Shown here: positions 1-7,785 of the stretch, in pieces
Layout of the letters: each line of letters begins with the position of its first letter
Numbering within the stretch: position 1 is the stretch's first letter
NCBI GenBank assembly: GCA_012035435.1
Contig: JAAUPH010000102.1
Span: 1 to 7,876, forward strand
Direction: 5' to 3'
From: Sphingopyxis sp.
GTDB lineage: Bacteria; Pseudomonadota; Alphaproteobacteria; Sphingomonadales; Sphingomonadaceae
DNA: 7,876 bases
Position numbers and translations under genes: made by a program
Notes under the pieces: generated by a model
Seen by the model: the letters and a program-made list of their open reading frames with translations, nothing else
Databases searched by the model: none
Told to the model about the DNA's origin: nothing

Positions 1-1
1 C

Positions 2-604
2 CCGCCCCCGCCGTCAAACGCCGTGACTTTGCCTGCTGGTCCGAAGGGCAGTTGGATTGCCCTTCATCGACCGCTGGTGAAGTCCGATGACCCGCAGCGG
101 ACGGCTCTTCTTGAGGGGGGAACTGTGGCCTATACGCTCGACATTGACGGCGATGGAAAAGTGACGGCCTGCGCAGTCATGAGCCTCACGACCGTCGCAG
201 CGGTGGCCGATGCGGCCTGCCGCCATCTGGCCTCGGTCACAATGACGCCCGCGCGCAACATCGACGATCAACCGACGCCATCGCACTACAAAGGTGAACT
301 GGCTTGGCGGGAGGCTGGGCCTACCGTAAACGCCCCGCCTCCTGCGGCCAACCGCTTCAAGCCTGGCCAGGTGCAAATCAATTTCACTTTGGGTGCAGAT
401 GGCATGATGGCGAACTGCAAAGTGGCTGTGACCGACAACAATCCCTTTGGCGCGACCGATAACGGTCCATGCAATGACCGGCGCCGCACCGAACCGTTTC
501 TCGACGCGCAGGGCAAGCCGGTCGCGCGCGATGTGACGGTGACGTTCGCTATCGACGTGAAGGACGCGGCTGACCCGGACGGTCCGGAAACACCGGCCGA
601 ATGA
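2..604 (+). CDS. Partial TonB C-terminal-like repeat protein
   Basis: The frame is open from the left edge (a Pro-rich run, then a GTG at 23 that is probably internal), so the true start lies outside the window; the stop TGA is at 602-604. The visible part, about 200 residues, holds two similar modules. The first has GGTVAYTLDIDGDGKVTAC followed by DAACRHL and MTPARN; the second has GQVQINFTLGADGMMANC followed by GPCND and a final beta-strand VTVTFAIDV. This pattern (strand, 'D.DG.V..C.V', small-residue helix with a second Cys, 'TPAR') resembles the TonB C-terminal domain of sphingomonad energy-transducer-like proteins. Each module carries two Cys, which could pair if the protein is periplasmic. 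The Pro-rich N-terminal edge fits the linker of such proteins. The tail is acidic (DAADPDGPETPAE). The family is inferred from pattern only; the coding call is firm, the function is not. Confidence 0.6.
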   Translation, partial: PPPPSNAVTLPAGPKGSWIALHRPLVKSDDPQRTALLEGGTVAYTLDIDGDGKVTACAVMSLTTVAAVADAACRHLASVTMTPARNIDDQPTPSHYKGELAWREAGPTVNAPPPAANRFKPGQVQINFTLGADGMMANCKVAVTDNNPFGATDNGPCNDRRRTEPFLDAQGKPVARDVTVTFAIDVKDAADPDGPETPAE

Positions 605-665
605 ACGGCGCGGTCCAGGCAGTCTATTTTCGGCCCGTACACATGCGCTGGTAAGCTTTTGGTGC

Positions 666-932
666 TAGGGTCAGGACCTGTTAAATGCGCGTTCGAGGTT
701 TGAGGCCATTTTGCTCAGGGCTAGGAGGAAAGCCGAAGGGATATGAGGATATCGCAAGGCTTTCCGACGCCGCCATGGGCAAAATGGGTCAAATCCGAAG
801 GACGTCAAAATGGCTTCGATCTCGCAGCGAAATGTCCTTGCAGGTAGATAAACTACCTGACTGCGGGCATTTCCCTCCGATATCTTCGCCATTTTGACGC
901 CTCGAACGTGCATTTAATAGGTCCTGACCCTA
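666..932. mobile_element. MITE-like element with 33-bp terminal inverted repeats
   Basis: Bases 666-698 and the reverse complement of 900-932 match at 31 of 33 positions; both arms begin TAGGGTCAGGACCT. The outer TA (666-667 and 931-932) could be a TA target duplication of the IS630/Tc1 type. Alternatively the ends are GGTCAGGACC at 669 and 929, flanked by CTAG and CTAA, which fits a YTAR target of the IS5 type but is not an exact duplication. The 200-bp interior has no convincing protein; short frames on either strand match no transposase I know. It is rich in stems: GGAAAGCC (727-734) with GGCTTTCC (758-765), GATAT (740-744) with ATATC (749-753), and CAGGTAG (841-847) with CTACCTG (853-859). 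I infer a non-autonomous element moved by a transposase elsewhere. It lies between genes and breaks no recognisable frame. Confidence 0.7.
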
Positions 933-1006
933 AAGCTGGACGTGCGCCGCCAACATCACTATGTGCGGCGACGTGCAGCGATGCGCCGGATGGATAAATT
1001 GCGACC

Positions 1007-1279
1007 TTGAAACTGCTGCTGACCCTGCTTGTGCTTCTCACCGGATTTTCCGGGGTGGATGCGGCGCGTGCTGCGCCGGTTACGCCGGCAGCCTTTGGCA
1101 CGGCGCTGGCGCTCGCCGAAGTTGCCAGCGATGTGCAGGCTGCCCGGCATATCCATCGCCCGCAGCAATGTGCGCAGGTGCGTTTCATTGGCGATGTTGC
1201 TGGCTCCGATTTTCGCGCGATCGATACCGCGCTGGTCCAGCCCGGCCTGACGCCTCGGGGGATGCGCGCGCGCGAATAG
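1007..1279 (+). CDS. Small predicted exported protein, unknown function
   Basis: A 90-residue frame starts at TTG 1007. An in-frame TAA at 995-997 leaves no better upstream start, and I see no strong ribosome binding site. The N-terminus (MKLLLTLLVLLTGFSGVDAARAAP) is a typical Sec signal peptide: Lys at 2, a Leu-rich core, and an Ala-rich cleavage region around residues 19-23. The mature part is about 67 residues, has one Cys (QQCAQ), and ends in LTPRGMRARE. No domain is recognised. It lies 116 bp upstream of secA in the same direction, so it could share a transcript with it, although a hairpin lies between them. Codon usage is GC-rich like its neighbours. The overlapping frame at 961-1389 on the same strand looks like a shadow. 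Coding status is likely because of the clean signal peptide, but not certain. Confidence 0.55.
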   Translation: MKLLLTLLVLLTGFSGVDAARAAPVTPAAFGTALALAEVASDVQAARHIHRPQQCAQVRFIGDVAGSDFRAIDTALVQPGLTPRGMRARE

Positions 1280-1286
1280 CGTGCTT

Positions 1287-1306
1287 GCGGGCGGCTGGCT
1301 GCCCGC
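1287..1306 (+). terminator. GC-rich hairpin after the small exported gene (weak terminator candidate)
   Basis: GCGGGC (1287-1292) and GCCCGC (1301-1306) form a 6-bp stem with an 8-base loop, starting 7 bases after the stop of the small gene. Only GTTT follows, so it lacks a proper U-tract and may instead be a structured leader of secA. Confidence 0.25.
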
Positions 1307-1395
1307 GTTTCAACACCCATCCCGTCGCCGCGGTGGCGCCCTGCCCGGGCCCGCGCGACGAGCCATTCAGCCCTATCTCATTCAGGTGACTCTCC

Positions 1396-4142
<2,747 letters not shown>

Positions 4143-4160
4143 GGGCGGTGCGAGGAGGGC

Positions 4161-4247
4161 ATAATTAGCGACAGTCCCTATTTTTCAGGCACCGCCGGTG
4201 CCAGATTTTGCGATCAGCGCGGAAAATTAGGGACTGTCCCTAATTAT
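4161..4247. repeat. Inverted repeat of two TTAGGGAC-type palindromes downstream of secA
   Basis: Bases 4161-4186 match the reverse complement of 4222-4247 at 24 of 26 positions. Each arm contains TTAGGGACAGTCCCTAA or a near variant, itself a palindrome around one central base. Between the arms lies a further palindrome, GGCACCGCCGGTGCC (4188-4202). The layout, paired palindromes 35 bp apart in an intergenic gap, resembles REP/BIME elements mobilised by RAYT (Y1 tyrosine) transposases. The T5 run at 4181-4185 inside the left arm means it could also act in ending secA transcription. The structure is seen directly; the RAYT link is inferred. Confidence 0.7.
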
Positions 4248-4273
4248 TCGGGCGCAGAGCTGCGGACATAGCG

Positions 4274-5008
4274 ATGACCCTCCTCGCCGCCCTCTTCGCG
4301 TTCACCGCCGCGCTCTATGCCAGCGTCGGCTTCGGCGGGGGATCGACCTATACCGCGCTCCTGATCCTGTTCGGAACCCCACTGGCGCTGGTCCCGGCGA
4401 TCAGTCTGGCGTGCAATATCATCGTGGTCAGCGGTGGGACGCTGCGTTTTGCGCGTGCAGGCGCAGTGCCATGGGCCGGGGCGCTGCCGCTGGTCGCCAT
4501 CGCGGCCCCGCTCGCGTTTCTGGGCGGGCTGACACCGGTTAAAGAAGGGCTGCTGGTGTGGCTGCTCGGCGGATCCTTGCTCGCCTCGGCCTTGCTGCTC
4601 CTGATCCAGCCGCAAAGGGCGCGTGCCATCGTGCTGCCAAAGCCGCTTCTCTACCCGCTCGCCGGAGCCTTGGGTCTGCTCGCGGGCATCGTCGGCATCG
4701 GCGGCGGCATCTTTCTTGCCCCCATCCTCCACCTGATCCGCTGGGCCGACGCGCGCAATGTGGCGGCGACCGCGAGCCTGTTCATCCTGGTCAACAGCCT
4801 GTTCGGTCTCGCCGGACAATTGGTGAAGGGGCAGGGCAGTACGCTCTTGGACACAGTTGCGGCGCACTGGCCCTTGCTTGTCGCCGCGCTGGTCGGCGGC
4901 GCGATCGGCAGCCATGTCGCGGTGCGGCTGGCCGAGCCAGCGTTGCTGCGGCGCTTGACGGCGCTGCTGGTTGGGTTCGTCGCGCTGCGGTTGCTGACAG
5001 GGTGGTAG
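4274..5008 (+). CDS. TSUP (TauE/SafE) family membrane permease
   Basis: A 244-residue, very hydrophobic protein of the sulfite-exporter TauE/SafE family (formerly DUF81). Members move organosulfonates, sulfite or related anions across the inner membrane, but substrate cannot be read from sequence. The family shows two related halves, each with a glycine-rich re-entrant segment: GFGGGSTYTALL at residues 19-30 and GIGGGIFLAPIL at 141-152. About 7-8 membrane segments are visible, roughly at 2-18, 24-52, 68-86, 92-110, 127-153, 164-183, 199-218 and 226-242. Length is typical. The ATG at 4274 starts directly with the first hydrophobic segment and has only a weak ribosome binding site. It is separated from secA by the inverted repeat and from the cyclophilin gene by 400 bp, so it is probably its own unit. 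Family call is firm; substrate unknown. Confidence 0.88.
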   Translation: MTLLAALFAFTAALYASVGFGGGSTYTALLILFGTPLALVPAISLACNIIVVSGGTLRFARAGAVPWAGALPLVAIAAPLAFLGGLTPVKEGLLVWLLGGSLLASALLLLIQPQRARAIVLPKPLLYPLAGALGLLAGIVGIGGGIFLAPILHLIRWADARNVAATASLFILVNSLFGLAGQLVKGQGSTLLDTVAAHWPLLVAALVGGAIGSHVAVRLAEPALLRRLTALLVGFVALRLLTGW

Positions 5009-5126
5009 TGGCCGCGGAGGTTGTGCCAATCTCACGCAAACCCGAACATGATGACCGTCTACGTCAAGTTTTGGTCGAGTGACAGGCAACCTCCCGCCAC
5101 TGAAAGCTGACGTTCCTTCATCGTCA

Positions 5127-5145
5127 CCCCGGGCTCGACCCGGGG
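5127..5145. repeat. CCCCGGG-N5-CCCGGGG palindrome (REP-like)
   Basis: A perfect 7-bp stem (5127-5133 with 5139-5145) with the loop CTCGA, in the context GTCACCCCGGGCTCGACC. Sequences of this kind (GTCACCCCGG-loop-CCGGGGTCC) are frequent between genes in sphingomonads and other alphaproteobacteria. No T-run follows. It lies 118 bp downstream of the permease gene and might stabilise its mRNA end. Confidence 0.65.
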
Positions 5146-5177
5146 TCCCGCTCCTTGAGCCGAGCGACGGGGTGAGC

Positions 5178-5218
5178 AATGTCTGAAATCGCCGAATAGG
5201 CATCCGAAACCAGACATT
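5178..5218. repeat. AATGTCTG / CAGACATT inverted repeat
   Basis: AATGTCTG (5178-5185) and CAGACATT (5211-5218) are exact reverse complements separated by 25 bases. It lies 32 bp after the previous palindrome. It looks like a second REP-like element in the permease-cyclophilin gap. I see no gene in 5009-5408; the remaining sequence shows nothing else I can assign. Confidence 0.5.
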
Positions 5219-5223
5219 CCGCG

Positions 5224-5236
5224 CCCCCCCCCCCCC
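5224..5236. repeat. Run of 13 C
   Basis: A homopolymer of 13 C lies 172 bp upstream of the cyclophilin start. Such tracts slip easily in replication and are also poorly read by most sequencing methods, so the exact length should not be trusted. Confidence 0.8.
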
Positions 5237-5397
5237 AACATACCCGCCGCTGGGAAATTGACCCCGGCGGACTATCGCGAGTGCTTCCCTCATTCGCAGG
5301 GACACGGCCGCCGCCGCCCTCAACGCGCCTCAATCATTGAGCGTTCAGCTTTTTCCCGCTAGGGACCGCGCTCGCAGCAGGGCGCGTATTTTGATTC

Positions 5398-5401
5398 AGG
5401 A
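5398..5401 (+). promoter_or_regulatory. Ribosome binding site that sets the cyclophilin start
   Basis: AGGA lies 7 bases before the ATG at 5409. This supports 5409 over the longer in-frame TTG start at 5337, whose extra 24 residues (Arg-rich, MSVQLFPARDRARSRAR) would bury the signal peptide. Confidence 0.6.
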
Positions 5402-5408
5402 CGATTTG

Positions 5409-6125
5409 ATGATGGCTTTTGGTTCGCGGACAATGGTTTTTTCCGCTCTTGCGCTGGCCTTTGCATCGCCCGCTGTGGCGCAGGATGCGGCTCCGGCCCC
5501 GGAAGCGCCGGTGGTGGCGACCCCCGCCCCCGCAGCTCCTGCCGCTCCCGCAATGACGCCTGAACAATTTATGGGCGTGCCCGAACATATGCTCCACCTC
5601 GACCTGTCGACCGGTGGCCGCGTGACCATTCAGTTGTTCCCGCATGTCGCGCCCGCGCATGTGGAGCGAGTAAAGCAACTGGCGCGCGCCGGTTTCTATG
5701 ATGGGCACAAATTCCACCGCGTCATCGACGGTTTCATGGCGCAGACCGGGGATCCGACCGCGACCGGCACAGGTGCGTCGCAGCTGCCCGATCTGACCGC
5801 CGAATTTAACCCCACGCCGCATTTGCGCGGCACCGTGTCGATGGCGCGCGCGCAGGATCCGAACAGCGCGAACAGCCAGTTCTTCATCATGTTCCTGCCG
5901 CGCTTCAGTCTCGATCGCAACTATACCGCGTTCGGCCGGGTCGTGTCGGGCATGCAACATGTCGACGCCATCCAGCGCGGCGAGCCGCCTGCGGTGATGT
6001 CGCGCATGGTCCAAGTGTCGGTTGCTGCGGACAACAAATCGATGCCGCCCGCGAGCATGTTGGTGGAGGCGGCCGCGCCGGTGCCTTCGGTGGCGGAATT
6101 AAACGCGCCGGTTCCTACGCCCTGA
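5409..6125 (+). CDS. Exported cyclophilin-type peptidyl-prolyl cis-trans isomerase
   Basis: Catalyses cis-trans isomerisation of Xaa-Pro bonds and helps fold proteins in the periplasm. From ATG 5409 the protein has 238 residues. Residues 1-24 are a signal peptide (MMAFGSRTMVFSALALAFAS then PAVA, cleavage likely after Ala24). An Ala/Pro-rich linker follows at about 27-48, then the cyclophilin domain at about 58-205. Visible hallmarks are FHRVIDGFMAQTGDP at 102-116 (catalytic Arg104; Gln112), GTVSMARAQDPNSANSQFFI at 141-160, and NYTAFGRVVSGMQHVDAI at 171-188. The Trp that binds cyclosporin in human CypA is not present at the equivalent place (RFSLDRN), as is usual for bacterial enzymes. The C-terminal tail after 215 is Ala/Pro/Val-rich. 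It precedes queA by 123 bp in the same direction, a gene order that I recall from sphingomonads. A PpiA-like role is likely, but the symbol is not certain. Confidence 0.92.
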   Translation: MMAFGSRTMVFSALALAFASPAVAQDAAPAPEAPVVATPAPAAPAAPAMTPEQFMGVPEHMLHLDLSTGGRVTIQLFPHVAPAHVERVKQLARAGFYDGHKFHRVIDGFMAQTGDPTATGTGASQLPDLTAEFNPTPHLRGTVSMARAQDPNSANSQFFIMFLPRFSLDRNYTAFGRVVSGMQHVDAIQRGEPPAVMSRMVQVSVAADNKSMPPASMLVEAAAPVPSVAELNAPVPTP

Positions 6126-6141
6126 TGAACATATTCCGGCT

Positions 6142-6174
6142 GCCCTGAGTGTGCCGAAGGGCTGTCCTTTTTTT
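6142..6174 (+). terminator. Hairpin plus T7 run downstream of the cyclophilin gene
   Basis: GCCCT (6142-6146) pairs with AGGGC (6158-6162), with an 11-base loop that has its own complementarity, followed after 5 bases by TTTTTTT (6168-6174). It starts 17 bases after the cyclophilin stop. This looks like a rho-independent terminator formed from a copy of the CTTCG-N5-CTCAG repeat (here in reverse orientation). The gap between stem and T-run weakens the call. Confidence 0.45.
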
Positions 6175-6198
6175 CGACCGCATGACGAAGGAAGAACG

Positions 6199-6219
6199 GT
6201 GCTTCGACACGCTCAGCAC
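6199..6219. repeat. CTTCG-N5-CTCAG sphingomonad repeat, second copy
   Basis: GTGCT (6199-6203) pairs with AGCAC (6215-6219) around TCGACACGCTC. The context GGTGCTTCGACACGCTCAGC matches a very common sphingomonad intergenic repeat (CTTCGACAAGCTCAG type). It faces the copy at 6142-6162, with a 36-base spacer, so the two could also pair with each other. Confidence 0.6.
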
Positions 6220-6248
6220 AGACGGGGTAAGAGGATAGGGGCGGCGTA

Positions 6249-7448
6249 ATGCGCGTCGACAGTTTCGATTTCCACCTTCCCCCCGAACGCATTGCGCTGC
6301 GCCCAGCACGTCCACGCGATGCGGCGCGGATGTTGCGGGTTCAGGGCGGGGCGCTGGCTGATCATGGCGTGCGCGATTTGCCGGGCCTGCTGCGCGCGGG
6401 CGACTGTCTGGTATTCAACGATACCCGCGTGATCCCCGCGCAGCTGGAGGGCGTGCGCCGTACCTTCAAGGGCGGGGAGGCGCGGATTGGCGTGACGTTG
6501 CACAAACGGCTTGACCTCCGCCGGTGGCAGGCGTTCATCCGCAATGCCAAGCGGCTGGTTCCCGGGGACCGCATCGAATTTGCGAATGATGTGTCGGCGC
6601 TGGCGCAGGAACGGCTCCCCGACGGCAGTTTCCGCCTGCGTTTCGATGGCGGCGAGCCGGTGGAGGTGCTGCTGGGCCGCGCCGGGCAAATGCCGCTCCC
6701 CCCCTATATCGCGGGCAAGCGGCCGACCGATGATGCCGACCGCAGCGATTATCAAACGATGTTTGCGGATAAGGATGGCGCGGTTGCCGCCCCGACCGCG
6801 TCGCTGCACTTCACGCCCGAACTGGTGGCGGCCATCGACGCGGCGGGGATCGGACGCGAAACGCTGACGCTCCATGTCGGCGCGGGGACGTTCCTGCCGG
6901 TCAAGGCTGACGATACCGACGATCATGTGATGCACGCCGAGTGGGGACATATTGATGCCGCAACCGCCGACCGGCTCAACGCGGTGCGCGAGCGGGGCGG
7001 GCGCATCATCGCGGTCGGCACCACCGTGCTGCGGCTGCTGGAGACACTGCGCGAAGATGGCGTACTGCATCGGCATCCCACAGACCGAGGCTATCGCCTG
7101 ACCCCGCGCGTGCAGGAACTTGCAAGCGGCTATACCGAACGCTCCTGGCTCATCGACGCCGCGCGCGACGCCGTCACCGGCCTGATCAAGGACGCCGGGG
7201 GAAAGGTCACCGGGTCGGTCTCCCACGGGCTCCCATGGCACCGAGCTGCCAGTTGCCTCGGCCAACCGGTCGCGACACGGCGTGCTCGAGCGAGGCGGAG
7301 TCATCGGGGGATCGTCGGCGGGAGCGACGATCCAAGGAGAGTACCTGGTTCGCGGCAACCCGCTCGGCAACTGGGGGGTGACCGGCAACCGCCTCTACCG
7401 CAACACCGGCAACGGCACCTTTGGCCTCCCCATTTCCAGTTCAGGTAG
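6249..7448 (+). CDS. queA: queA, tRNA ribosyltransferase-isomerase, 3' end replaced by foreign sequence
   Basis: QueA transfers and isomerises the ribosyl part of S-adenosylmethionine onto preQ1 in tRNA, giving epoxyqueuosine at wobble position 34 of GUN tRNAs. The ATG at 6249 follows AGGGG (6237-6241). Residues 1 to about 260 are typical: [34 protein letters not shown] at 53-66, [12 protein letters not shown] at 177-188, [16 protein letters not shown] at 207-222, then [13 protein letters not shown] at 253-265. After about residue 266 (base 7046) the expected QueA ending, with its NFHLPKSTL-type motif, is absent. Instead comes an IclR-like stretch (to about 7195), then nonsense to the stop at 7448. 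The 399-residue frame is therefore a fusion of about 265 QueA residues to unrelated sequence. The join lies in a stretch that reads LRLLET in both families. Probably an assembly chimera; the real gene would have about 340-350 codons, and tgt might be expected after it. Confidence 0.85.
   Translation: MRVDSFDFHLPPERIALRPARPRDAARMLRVQGGALADHGVRDLPGLLRAGDCLVFNDTRVIPAQLEGVRRTFKGGEARIGVTLHKRLDLRRWQAFIRNAKRLVPGDRIEFANDVSALAQERLPDGSFRLRFDGGEPVEVLLGRAGQMPLPPYIAGKRPTDDADRSDYQTMFADKDGAVAAPTASLHFTPELVAAIDAAGIGRETLTLHVGAGTFLPVKADDTDDHVMHAEWGHIDAATADRLNAVRERGGRIIAVGTTVLRLLETLREDGVLHRHPTDRGYRLTPRVQELASGYTERSWLIDAARDAVTGLIKDAGGKVTGSVSHGLPWHRAASCLGQPVATRRARARRSHRGIVGGSDDPRRVPGSRQPARQLGGDRQPPLPQHRQRHLWPPHFQFR
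7047..7195 (+). pseudogene. Fragment of an IclR-type transcriptional regulator
   Basis: In the same frame as queA, the sequence reads [20 protein letters not shown], then [20 protein letters not shown] and [15 protein letters not shown]. This matches the end of the winged-helix DNA-binding domain and the start of the ligand domain of IclR regulators; MhpR of E. coli has a comparable RRLLETLQEEG...FRL...VRQLSEGF arrangement. The N-terminal helix-turn-helix and nearly the whole effector domain are missing, so this is a fragment, not a gene. The likely end is in the G-run at 7196-7201. Confidence 0.6.
7276..7371 (+). pseudogene. Fragment of a peptidase S51 / cyanophycinase-like protein
   Basis: The frame reads [20 protein letters not shown] then [19 protein letters not shown] (7306-7326) is the nucleophile elbow of the S51 family (cyanophycinase, dipeptidase E), whose catalytic Ser would be the second one (7315-7317). 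Only about 32 residues are recognisable; both flanks change family. It cannot be functional alone. Confidence 0.6.
7375..7422 (+). pseudogene. Fragment of an FG-GAP/VCBS (CRTAC1-like) repeat
   Basis: [16 protein letters not shown] is the characteristic '.NRLYRN.G.GTF' stretch of VCBS/FG-GAP repeat proteins, often followed by an ASPIC/UnbV domain. Sixteen residues are a small sample, so this is a pattern-based guess. The join to the S51 piece lies at a G-run (7373-7378). Confidence 0.4.
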
Positions 7449-7464
7449 TATTGTTTGGATCGGC

Positions 7465-7596
7465 GATCTCGCGACGGCCGACTTCAATGGCGATGGAAAC
7501 GTGGACGCGGGAGACTACGTGGTGTGGCGCAAGGGTGTGAGCCCGTTCCCGAACTCGGAGTCGGATTACAACCTCTGGCACTCGCAGTTCGGGCAG
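7465..7596 (+). pseudogene. Fragment of a planctomycete-type dockerin I domain
   Basis: The frame reads DLATADFNGDGNVDAGDYVV then WRKG and SDYNLWHSQFGQ. DFNGDGNVDAGDYVVW is a dockerin calcium loop (D-N-D-N-D ligands) in the form 'DFNGDG.VDA.DY.VWR', and the second half 'ADY..WR..FG' is the pattern found at the C-termini of many planctomycete surface proteins. It is foreign to sphingomonads as far as I know. Confidence 0.6.
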
Positions 7597-7611
7597 GCGA
7601 TCCAGTCGCAA

Positions 7612-7755
7612 CTGTTCTCCAAGGTGGTGTCCGGGGTCTATGACATTCCGGCCCTGCTGCTGACCGTAAAGGGCGTCTATACCAACACCGCACCGGTCGA
7701 CGCCTATCGGGGCGCCGGACGGCCGGAAGCCACCTATGTCGTCGAGCGCATCGTC
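7612..7755 (+). pseudogene. Fragment of a CoxL/xanthine-dehydrogenase-type molybdopterin subunit
   Basis: The frame reads LFSKVVSGVYDIPALLLTVK, GVYTNT, then APVDAYRGAGRPEATYVVER. 'TNT.PVDAYRGAGRPEA.Y..ER' is a hallmark of the large, molybdenum-cofactor-binding subunit of the aerobic CO dehydrogenase/xanthine oxidase family. About 48 of the usual 750-800 residues are present, with no start or end. Confidence 0.7.
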
Positions 7756-7785
7756 GGGTTACTTCGGCGCGCAGGCTCGGCCAGG

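Noticed and set aside
671..913. 80-codon minus-strand and 70-codon plus-strand frames inside the MITE.
   Set aside because: They span the inverted repeats, have no ribosome binding site that I can see, and match no transposase.
4244..5323. 359-codon minus-strand frame over the permease gene.
   Set aside because: Low-complexity Arg/Gln/Asp-rich translation, overlaps a well-supported membrane protein gene.
6126..6248. preQ1 riboswitch ahead of queA.
   Set aside because: The gap is filled by two repeat hairpins; no preQ1 aptamer pseudoknot pattern is seen.
6213..7388. 391-codon minus-strand frame over queA.
   Set aside because: Shadow of queA; it even runs through the chimeric joins, and no domain is visible.
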